Source: Sphingobium sp. YR768 (GTDB taxonomy: Bacteria > Pseudomonadota > Alphaproteobacteria > Sphingomonadales > Sphingomonadaceae). From it: a stretch of 64,000 bases of DNA. Position 1 is the stretch's first letter; each line of letters starts with the position of its first letter. The stretch is taken from assembly GCF_900111125.1 (NCBI RefSeq), contig NZ_FOGE01000007.1, positions 1 to 64,000 on the forward strand, read 5' to 3'. A model generated the notes under the pieces. The model saw only the letters and a list, made by a program, of their open reading frames with translations, did no database searches and had not been told where the DNA came from. A program made the translations under genes and the position numbers. This document shows, one piece after another, positions 51,649 through 58,626 of the stretch.

Positions 51649-53403
51649 TCAGGCCCATGCCTGAATCCAGGCCTCGAAATCGCAAAAGGACAGGATGCGC
51701 GCATAGGCTTCTCCGCGGATGGGCATGCGTTCGGCGAGTATGCCGTCAACAGCCACCAGGTCGATGAGTCCCTCTCGCGCCAGCGCGCCATCGTGGAGCA
51801 TGGCCCGAATTTGCGGCCTATGCCGCTCGTAAAGGGCCATTGAATAGCCGTCTGGCGTCCCTTTGGACCTGCGCGACAAAATGCTTTGGGGTAACCTGCC
51901 CTCGAAGGCCTTGCGAACAACTGCGCGATTGACGCCATTTTCGGCCCACATCCAGCTTGGTATGCGCAGGCACAGTTCGACCAGCGGCTGTGACAGTAAT
52001 GGCGCGATCACCGGCATGAGCTGCTCGTGCCTGTAGCCTTCCAGATAATTTTGGATCGCAAGGAGTAACGCGATATGGGCGGTAGATCCCGGCAGTGCGG
52101 TCTTTGGTGCCTCAAGCCAGGGATGACGGAAGTCCACCTTCCCGATTTCGGCCGCAGCATTCGTCAGCAAGCTATCGTCAATAGGCCAGCGATAGTGGCG
52201 ACGGCCCGTGAGGCGCCGCCGCCATGTGCGGCCGAAGACCTCCCACAGGTCACTATTGGTCAGTCGGCCCATATCGCCCATAACCGAAACGGCTTTGGCG
52301 CCCGCTCCATTCACGTAGAGCGCGTCAAGGATTGGCGCGACCGACTGAAGATAGCAGAAAACATTGTCGCCACCGCCGCCATGAAAATGGCAATCCGCCT
52401 TTGTTTCATTGACGACCTCACGGACGATCTGGTCTGCACTTTGCCAGAAGAGGCGGCCCGTGGGCGAAGGGATATGAGCGGCATCCGATTGGGTGATGTC
52501 GATAGGATAGTCGTCAAGATGACGAACAAATAGCGGTATGCCGAGAAATTCGGCCACTGCGGAGGCGTAGCGTTGTTCGTCTCCTGACGCTGTACCGGAG
52601 AGGAAGGTGACCGCTGAACATGGAATGTCCGCGCCTGCAAGGCCAGCAGATACGATTGATGAATCCAGCCCGCCCGAAAGGCTGATGAGTGCGTGCGAGA
52701 AGCGCTTTCCGTTGGCCTGAACGGTGGATAATGCAATGTCGCGCAGACGCTCGGCGGCTTGAACTGGATCGAATATCCGCTGGTTCGTTTCCACAAATGC
52801 CCATGGCGACCATAATGGCACCGCCTCCTGCCTTTTCGATAAGGATGTGACATGGCCGGGCAGCAGTTCCGTGACCTCGTGCAGGGCCGTCTGATGATCG
52901 CGATACTGGATCGTTCGTAAACGCCTTGCGATATGAGGCCAGCACAGCGTTGGGTGGACGCTGCTGAGTGCATAGAGATCGCGGACATCACTGCCCGCAA
53001 GCGTCAACCCATCTCCGCATCTCAGCATGTAGCAGGGGAGGGTGGCAGACGGATCCCTGAACAGAAAAATCTGCCCGTCCTCATCTTCTTGAACGGCAAT
53101 ATAGCTACCCCAGATATTGTCGAGCATTGCACTGAAGCTTAGCAGCGGCCTGGGAAGCGCTATGCCCTCAAGGGAGGATAAATGATCGCCGTTTCGCGAG
53201 TAATATGTTCCCAAAAGGATGACATTCCGCGACTGCTCCACCATGGAATGCATGTGTGCGTTTCCGTAGACAGCATAGTTTGGCCTCTTGGCCAGAAGGC
53301 TATATCCCTTGACCTTCAGGACCGGCGAGGCGGCTAGCCTTTCATATCGTGGGTCGCCAGGGCGGTCGGTCGCGATGCACAGGAAACGCTGGAAGCTCAT
53401 CAC
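51649..53403 (-). CDS. Lasso peptide cyclase (C protein, asparagine synthetase-like)
   Basis: 584 residues. The N-terminal half is a degenerate glutaminase-like domain (IWGSYIAVQEDEDGQIFLFRDPSATLPCY) without a catalytic N-terminal Cys. The C-terminal half is an ATP-pyrophosphatase domain with SLSGGLDSSIV (243-249). The enzyme adenylates the ring Asp/Glu side chain and joins it to the new N-terminal glycine of the core. It overlaps the B gene by 4 bases. Confidence 0.92.
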   Translation of the reverse strand: MMSFQRFLCIATDRPGDPRYERLAASPVLKVKGYSLLAKRPNYAVYGNAHMHSMVEQSRNVILLGTYYSRNGDHLSSLEGIALPRPLLSFSAMLDNIWGSYIAVQEDEDGQIFLFRDPSATLPCYMLRCGDGLTLAGSDVRDLYALSSVHPTLCWPHIARRLRTIQYRDHQTALHEVTELLPGHVTSLSKRQEAVPLWSPWAFVETNQRIFDPVQAAERLRDIALSTVQANGKRFSHALISLSGGLDSSIVSAGLAGADIPCSAVTFLSGTASGDEQRYASAVAEFLGIPLFVRHLDDYPIDITQSDAAHIPSPTGRLFWQSADQIVREVVNETKADCHFHGGGGDNVFCYLQSVAPILDALYVNGAGAKAVSVMGDMGRLTNSDLWEVFGRTWRRRLTGRRHYRWPIDDSLLTNAAAEIGKVDFRHPWLEAPKTALPGSTAHIALLLAIQNYLEGYRHEQLMPVIAPLLSQPLVELCLRIPSWMWAENGVNRAVVRKAFEGRLPQSILSRRSKGTPDGYSMALYERHRPQIRAMLHDGALAREGLIDLVAVDGILAERMPIRGEAYARILSFCDFEAWIQAWA

Positions 53404-54050
53404 GCGACAACTATCGGGGTAAACCGGGATATGTTGTCGATCGTATCGTTGATGACCATATCGTCGATCTGTACCCAGCTATGGGCGGCAAAGGGGCGTC
53501 CCGATACCCCGATGACCAACTGTGCCGCAAATCCCCGCCGCCGAAGGAATTTCGTCAACATGATCGAGTATGGGAGACAGAAGTCTCTCGTCGATGTCAA
53601 AAGCCCCGCCCTCCGGAATATATGAACATATCGGGATAATTGGCCGACCGGGGCATGGTCGGTATCTGACACGGTGATATTGAGCAGCTCGTCGAGCCTT
53701 GCCCATAATGAGTGCCGGTGCTGGCGCCATTTCGCGGCCTCGATCCTGATCGCTGCCATCGCGATTGCGATATATGGGACTGCCGGGGCGGCAGCGGTCT
53801 CTGGCAGACTGCGAAAGGGTGGCCTCAACGTAACTGGTGGATCGTGACGATCGGGATCATCAACGAGAACACCCAATTCGATGAGTTTCGACAGACCATG
53901 TGGATCACGGCAATCCGTGTGAAGAAAAGCGCGGAATGCGTGGTCCAGAGAGGGCGGCAGGCAAAAATAGCGATCCCGTTCGATGTCGAGAAAGATATTC
54001 CGTCCATCGGCGATGGCGTGATGGACGGCAGGGCGAAGCTGGAGTGGCAC
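53400..54050 (-). CDS. Lasso peptide leader peptidase (B protein, RRE plus transglutaminase-like)
   Basis: 216 residues from GTG at 54050, which has GGAGG four bases ahead. An in-frame GTG at 54074 lies next to a hairpin and lacks such a site. The N-terminal part is a PqqD-like leader-recognition domain (IADGRNIFLDIERDRYFCLPPSLDHAF). The C-terminal part is the cysteine protease with the triad in TRDFCLPYS (Cys), FAAHSWVQIDD (His) and MVINDT (Asp). It removes the leader before ring closure. Confidence 0.9.
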   Translation of the reverse strand: MPLQLRPAVHHAIADGRNIFLDIERDRYFCLPPSLDHAFRAFLHTDCRDPHGLSKLIELGVLVDDPDRHDPPVTLRPPFRSLPETAAAPAVPYIAIAMAAIRIEAAKWRQHRHSLWARLDELLNITVSDTDHAPVGQLSRYVHIFRRAGLLTSTRDFCLPYSIMLTKFLRRRGFAAQLVIGVSGRPFAAHSWVQIDDMVINDTIDNISRFTPIVVA

Positions 54051-54077
54051 GAAACCTCCAAGGCAATGTGACACTGC

Positions 54078-54097
54078 CGACGTGCTAGGGCACGTCG
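54078..54097 (-). terminator. Intercistronic hairpin after the lasso precursor gene
   Basis: CGACGTGC and GCACGTCG form a perfect 8-bp stem with a 4-base loop, starting 11 bases after the precursor stop. No T run follows. Hairpins here in other proteobacterial lasso operons protect the short precursor transcript and reduce read-through into the enzyme genes. Confidence 0.65.
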
Positions 54098-54107
54098 ACA
54101 GCTTTCA

Positions 54108-54242
54108 TCAATCGTCCGATATGCCCGAATTACGCATGAGGCCGATTGTATCGCCCTGGCCCCCGACATTACCCTTCGTCTCGACGCTGGCGCTGCCGAG
54201 ATCGATCAGTTCCTCGTCATTCCGTTCATAGTCGCGTTCCAT
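54108..54242 (-). CDS. Lasso peptide precursor (44 residues)
   Basis: Found upstream of the B gene with AGGAG before the ATG. The leader ends LIDLGSASVETK, with the Thr at position -2 that lasso B enzymes require. The predicted 21-residue core begins GNVGGQGDT and ends RNSGISDD. A ring between Gly1 and Asp8 (8 residues) is expected, with a 13-residue loop and tail. The SDD ending resembles sphingonodin-type peptides. The core has no aromatic residue; Arg14 and Met13 may serve as plugs, which is uncertain. Confidence 0.92.
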   Translation of the reverse strand: MERDYERNDEELIDLGSASVETKGNVGGQGDTIGLMRNSGISDD

Positions 54243-54550
54243 GGTGAACTCCTGTCAAATGGAGATGCGGGTAAGTCCGCAGGACAAAAATTACCTATGG
54301 CGCATCCTATGGTCACGGAAGATTTGGTCCGTGTTAGGTCCGCTCCAAACATGAAGAGAGCATTGACGGGTTATACGTAGCTAAGGCTGTGAAAAATGTT
54401 CGGCGATCATTATCGGAAACCGTTCACCTTTCCCAAGGGATGTGCCGGGTTCTTGTGGGAACATAACGGGTATAACAGTTTGTTGCAGATGTGACGCAGC
54501 TTCGATTCGTTCGCGCCGCCTGTTGCGGCCCGCGAGTCGGAGCCACTGTC
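54243..54550. other. Divergent intergenic region (lasso operon and traG)
   Basis: About 300 bases between the lasso precursor start and traG. It should hold the lasso promoter on the minus strand and the traG promoter on the plus strand, but no site is clear enough to mark. It is the right-hand edge of the cargo. Confidence 0.4.
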
Positions 54551-56596
54551 ATGACCCCTACCAAGCTGCTTGTCGGGCAGATTTTCGTCATATTCGCCAT
54601 CGTCATCCTGGGCGTATGGGCCGCGACCCAATGGGCGGCCGCCATGCTCGGCTATCAGGCGCAACTCGGGCCGCCCTGGGCGATGCTTTTCGGCACGCCG
54701 ATCTATCGACCCTGGCAGCTATTTGGCTGGTGGTATCATTACGAAGCCTATGCCCCCCATGTGTTCGACAAGGCCGGGGCGTTGGCTGGCGCCAGCGGCT
54801 TTCTCGGCTGCGCTTCGGCCATCGCCGGTGCGCTCTGGCGCGCACGGCAGAACCGCCACGTCACGACCTATGGTTCTTCCCGCTGGGCCTCGCGCCGTGA
54901 GATCAAGCGGGTGGGGCTGTTTCGCGGTGCAGGCGTGTTTCTTGGCCGCCTGGGCGCCGACTACCTCCGGCATGACGGACCCGAGCATGTCATGGCCTTT
55001 GCGCCGACCCGCTCGGGCAAAGGTGTCGGCCTTGTCGTCCCCACGCTGCTGTCATGGACCGGCAGCGCCGTCGTTCACGACATCAAGGGCGAGAACTGGA
55101 CGCTGACGGCCGGATGGCGATCACGCTTCTCCCATTGCTTGCTGTTCAACCCAGCCGATCCGCGTTCGGCCCGCTACAATCCCTTGCTGGAGGTCCGCAA
55201 AGGTCCCGACGAGGTGCGCGACGTTCAGAATATCGCCGATATCCTTGTCGATCCCGAAGGCGCGCTGGAGCGCCGATCGCACTGGGAGAAAACCAGCCAT
55301 TCGCTGCTCGTCGGTGCGATCCTCCATGTCCTGTACGCCGAGGAAGAAAAGACGCTGGCGCGTGTCGCTACCTTCTTGTCCGATCCGCAGCGGTCGTTCG
55401 CGCACACGCTGCGCCGGATGATGGCCACCAACCATCTCGGCACCAAGGAGCATCCGCAGGTCCATCCCGTCGTCGCCAGCGCGGCGCGCGAGGTGCTGAA
55501 CAAATCGGAAAACGAAAGGTCCGGCGTCCTCTCCACGGCCATGTCATTCCTTGGGCTGTATCGCGATCCCACGGTGGCGATGACGACCAGTGCATGCGAC
55601 TGGCGCATCGCCGATCTTGTCGATGGGCCGGTTCCCGTCTCGCTCTATCTGGTCATTCCGCCCAGCGACATATCGCGCACCAAGCCGCTTGTCCGGCTCG
55701 TCCTCAACCAGATCGGCCGCCGTTTGACCGAGCGGCTGGAAGGCGACCCCAAGAAAAGCCGCAAGCACCAGCTTTTGATGATGCTGGACGAGTTTCCCGC
55801 GCTTGGCCGCCTGGACTTTTTTGAAACCGCTCTCGCCTTCATGGCCGGCTATGGCATCCGGGCCTATTTGATCGCGCAGTCGCTCAATCAGATCAGCAAA
55901 GCCTATGGTGAGAACAACGCCATATTGGACAATTGTCATGTCCGCATCGCCTTTTCGTCCAATGACGAGCGGACTGCGAAGCGGATCAGCGACGCGCTGG
56001 GCACCGCCACCGAATTGCGCGCGCAGCGCAATTATGCCGGTCATCGGCTCGCGCCCTGGCTCAGCCATGTCATGGTGTCGCGGCAGGAGACGGCCCGGCC
56101 GCTGCTGACTCCCGGCGAGGTGATGCAGCTTCCACCCGCCGACGAGCTGGTGATGGTGTCAGGTCTTGCGCCGATCCGCGCGAAGAAGCTGCGGTATTAT
56201 GAGGACCGCAATTTCACGTCGCGGGTACTGCCGCCGCCGCGCCTGGACGGAAATGACGGCGCTTATGCCGACCGGCCAAAACCGCGTCCCGATGATTGGG
56301 GCAGCGAAGTGCGCGGGCTGCATATCGGACTGACGGCCGACGTGGCGGAAGACGCAGCAGCCCCTGACGAAGAAAGCGAAGGCGGCCTGCAGCAGCAGCG
56401 TCACCCTGGCCTTCCCGAAGAGCAAGTGGTTGCGTCCGCTGACACCGAAAAGGATGCGCTCATCACCATCGACGACGAGAGCGACGCGGTTGCTGATCGG
56501 CGGGCAATGGATCGGCTGCGCGGTCTCGACACCGTGCAGCGTGCCCATGCCATGAACGAAGGCGATCGCGGCGACGATCTGCTGCCGAGCTTTTGA
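54551..56596 (+). CDS. traG: Conjugal coupling ATPase TraG/VirD4
   Basis: 681 residues with two N-terminal membrane segments (IFVIFAIVILGVWAATQWAAAML and another near residue 80). The Walker A reads FAPTRSGKGVGLVVPTLLSW, the Walker B LLMMLDEFPALGRLDFFE, and GIRAYLIAQSLNQISKAYGENNAILDNCHVRIAF follows. The acidic C-terminal tail may contact the relaxosome. It brings the relaxase-DNA complex to the Trb channel. The start at 54551 is set by homology (MTPTKLLVGQ). It is the first gene of the trb operon here. Confidence 0.92.
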   Translation: MTPTKLLVGQIFVIFAIVILGVWAATQWAAAMLGYQAQLGPPWAMLFGTPIYRPWQLFGWWYHYEAYAPHVFDKAGALAGASGFLGCASAIAGALWRARQNRHVTTYGSSRWASRREIKRVGLFRGAGVFLGRLGADYLRHDGPEHVMAFAPTRSGKGVGLVVPTLLSWTGSAVVHDIKGENWTLTAGWRSRFSHCLLFNPADPRSARYNPLLEVRKGPDEVRDVQNIADILVDPEGALERRSHWEKTSHSLLVGAILHVLYAEEEKTLARVATFLSDPQRSFAHTLRRMMATNHLGTKEHPQVHPVVASAAREVLNKSENERSGVLSTAMSFLGLYRDPTVAMTTSACDWRIADLVDGPVPVSLYLVIPPSDISRTKPLVRLVLNQIGRRLTERLEGDPKKSRKHQLLMMLDEFPALGRLDFFETALAFMAGYGIRAYLIAQSLNQISKAYGENNAILDNCHVRIAFSSNDERTAKRISDALGTATELRAQRNYAGHRLAPWLSHVMVSRQETARPLLTPGEVMQLPPADELVMVSGLAPIRAKKLRYYEDRNFTSRVLPPPRLDGNDGAYADRPKPRPDDWGSEVRGLHIGLTADVAEDAAAPDEESEGGLQQQRHPGLPEEQVVASADTEKDALITIDDESDAVADRRAMDRLRGLDTVQRAHAMNEGDRGDDLLPSF

Positions 56597-56610
56597 CGGG
56601 GGATGCGCTG

Positions 56611-57015
56611 ATGAAACCCCGCCATCATCTCTATCTGGACGAGGAATTGTCCGCGCAACTGGAGCGACTGGGGTCGAAACCCGGCACGTCCAAATCCGCG
56701 ATCATTTCCGATGCCCTACGGAACTATCTCAATCGACGGGCCACTCGTGAGGTGGATGACCTGCTCAAGCACAGGCTGGACAGGATCAGCGCCCAGTTAA
56801 GCCGGATCGAACGCAACGGTCATGTCCTGCTTGAAACTCTTTCGCTGTTCGTCCGCTACCAACTCACCGCTACTGCGCCTTTGCCGGACACCGACAAGGC
56901 GGCGCAAGCCGTGGGCCGCGAACGCTTCCGTCGCTTTGTCGATCAGGTAGGCCGCCAGCTCGCCAGCGGCCGCAGCATCGGCGAAGCGCCCGCCGATGAT
57001 GGAGGTTCGCGATGA
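56611..57015 (+). CDS. CopG-family regulator of the trb operon
   Basis: 134 residues with a ribbon-helix-helix at the N-terminus (RHHLYLDEELSAQLERLGSKPGTSKSAIISDALRNYLNRR) followed by a helical region (DDLLKHRLDRISAQLSRIERNGHVLLETLSLFVRYQL). It is located between traG and trbB with a 4-base overlap with trbB, a position conserved in alphaproteobacterial elements. It probably regulates the transfer operon or assists the relaxosome. Confidence 0.88.
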   Translation: MKPRHHLYLDEELSAQLERLGSKPGTSKSAIISDALRNYLNRRATREVDDLLKHRLDRISAQLSRIERNGHVLLETLSLFVRYQLTATAPLPDTDKAAQAVGRERFRRFVDQVGRQLASGRSIGEAPADDGGSR

Positions 57016-58001
57016 GCGGCCCCCTGAATGGCAGCGCGAACTCGACCGCGCAGGGTCGTCGCCGCGCGATGCTGCGCACAGCAATGGGACCGCAGATCGC
57101 GGAAGCCCTGTCCGATCCGCTGGTGATCGAGATTATGGTCAATCCCGACGGCGCGCTCCGGCTGGACCGTCTGGGAGAGGGCCGCGTCGATACCGGCACA
57201 CGGCTGGAAGCCGCCGAAGCCGAACGGATTATCCGCCTGGTCGCGAGCCATGTCCGCGTCGAGGTCCATGCCGGCGCACCGATCGTCAGCGCCGAACTGC
57301 CCGAGGGGGGAGAACGGTTCGAGGGCCTCTTGCCGCCGGTATCCGCCGCGCCCTGCTTTTCCATCCGCAAGCCCTCCGCCCGCATCCATCGCCTGATCGA
57401 CTATGTGGCGGACGGCATCATGCGTGCGGAGGTCGCGCTGGCGCTGTCGATGGCGGTGGTCGAGCGCCGGAACATCCTTGTCGCGGGCGGCACGTCGTCG
57501 GGCAAGACAACGCTGGCAAACGCGCTTCTCAATGAGATGGCAACGCTCGACGAGCGGGTCATCATCATCGAGGACACGCGCGAGCTGCAATGCGCCGCGC
57601 CCGATACGGTCGCGCTCCGTACCAAGGCGGGCGCGGTCAGCATGGCCGATCTTGTCCGCTCCACTCTGCGCCTGCGCCCGGACCGCATCATCGTCGGCGA
57701 GGTCCGGGGCGGCGAGGCCCTCGACATGCTTAAGGCATGGAACACCGGGCATCCGGGCGGCATCGCCACGGTTCACGCCAACAGCGCGCGCTCCGCGCTC
57801 TACCGGATCGAGCAGCTTGTTTCGGAGGGCGTCGTCACCGTGCCCCGCCGCCTGATCGCGGATGCGATCGACATGGTGGTGTTCATCTCCGGCCGGGGAA
57901 CCGGCCGCAGGGTCGAGAGCGTGGCCGAGGTCCGCGGTCTCGATAGCGACGGCGATTATGCCGTCACCGACCTCGCCATTCCCACCCACACAAGAGACTG
58001 A
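57012..58001 (+). CDS. trbB: Type IV secretion ATPase TrbB/VirB11
   Basis: 329 residues. The C-terminal ATPase domain has Walker A NILVAGGTSSGKTTLANALL, the Asp box VIIIEDTRELQC, Walker B RLRPDRIIVGEVRGGEALDML and the His box GHPGGIATVHANSA. The N-terminal domain starts near residue 15. It forms a hexamer at the inner face of the secretion channel. It overlaps the CopG-like gene. Confidence 0.93.
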   Translation: MSGPLNGSANSTAQGRRRAMLRTAMGPQIAEALSDPLVIEIMVNPDGALRLDRLGEGRVDTGTRLEAAEAERIIRLVASHVRVEVHAGAPIVSAELPEGGERFEGLLPPVSAAPCFSIRKPSARIHRLIDYVADGIMRAEVALALSMAVVERRNILVAGGTSSGKTTLANALLNEMATLDERVIIIEDTRELQCAAPDTVALRTKAGAVSMADLVRSTLRLRPDRIIVGEVRGGEALDMLKAWNTGHPGGIATVHANSARSALYRIEQLVSEGVVTVPRRLIADAIDMVVFISGRGTGRRVESVAEVRGLDSDGDYAVTDLAIPTHTRD

Positions 58002-58003
58002 CT

Positions 58004-58339
58004 ATGCACGCTACCAATGCGTCCACCCCCACGCGCCAACCGTCAAAACTTGCCGCCATCGCGACCGCCACGCTGATCTTTCCCGTCACGGCAATGGCGT
58101 CAGGCTCGGGCATGCCCTGGGAAGAACCGCTGCAACAGGTGCTCGAATCCGTTCAGGGGCCGGTCGCCAAGATCGTCGCCGTCATCATCATTATCACAAC
58201 CGGCCTTGCGCTGGCGTTCGGCGAGACGAGCGGCGGCTTCCGCAAGCTGATCCAGATCGTGTTCGGGCTGTCGATCGCGTTCGCAGCATCCAGCTTCTTC
58301 CTGTCCTTCTTCAGCTTCGGCGGCGGGGCGCTGGTCTGA
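58004..58339 (+). CDS. trbC: Conjugal pilin TrbC/VirB2
   Basis: 111 residues with a signal peptide ending near ATLIFPVTAMASGSG. Two hydrophobic segments follow (VAVIIIITTGLALAFG and LIQIVFGLSIAFAASSFFLSFF), separated by a short ETSGGFRK loop, as in TrbC/VirB2 pilins. The TraF-type peptidase encoded at 22164 may process it. It follows trbB after 2 bases and overlaps trbD by 1. Confidence 0.9.
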   Translation: MHATNASTPTRQPSKLAAIATATLIFPVTAMASGSGMPWEEPLQQVLESVQGPVAKIVAVIIIITTGLALAFGETSGGFRKLIQIVFGLSIAFAASSFFLSFFSFGGGALV

Positions 58340-58626
58340 TGGCCGGGGCCAGTTCCATCGCGGCGGGAGGCCATATCGACGGCTTCGAGGTGCCGCTGCA
58401 CCGGGCGCTGACCGAGCCGATCCTGCTCGGCGGCGCACCGCGCGGCATCGCAATCCTCAACGGCACGCTCGCCGCCGCGATGGGGCTGGGCCTCCAGCAA
58501 TGGATCGCGGGCCTGCTGCTCTGGCTTGCAGGCCATAGCCTCGCCGTGTTCGCGGCCGAGCGCGATCCTGACTTCGCCGCCGTGCTTGCCCGGCATCTTC
58601 GCCAGCGGGGATATCTCACATGCTGA
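58339..58626 (+). CDS. trbD: Conjugal membrane protein TrbD/VirB3
   Basis: 95 residues: a short N-terminal part (GFEVPLHRALTEPILLGGAPRG), then a paired hydrophobic segment (TLAAAMGLGLQQWIAGLLLWLAGHSLAVFAA) and a polar tail (RDPDFAAVLARHLRQRGYL). This is the standard TrbD pattern. It overlaps trbE by 7 bases and is required with TrbE for the channel. Confidence 0.9.
   Translation: MAGASSIAAGGHIDGFEVPLHRALTEPILLGGAPRGIAILNGTLAAAMGLGLQQWIAGLLLWLAGHSLAVFAAERDPDFAAVLARHLRQRGYLTC

Noticed and set aside
54491..54550. N-terminal extension of TraG
   Set aside because: The extra 20 residues (Cys/Arg-rich) are not part of the family, and the ATG at 54551 starts the conserved region.
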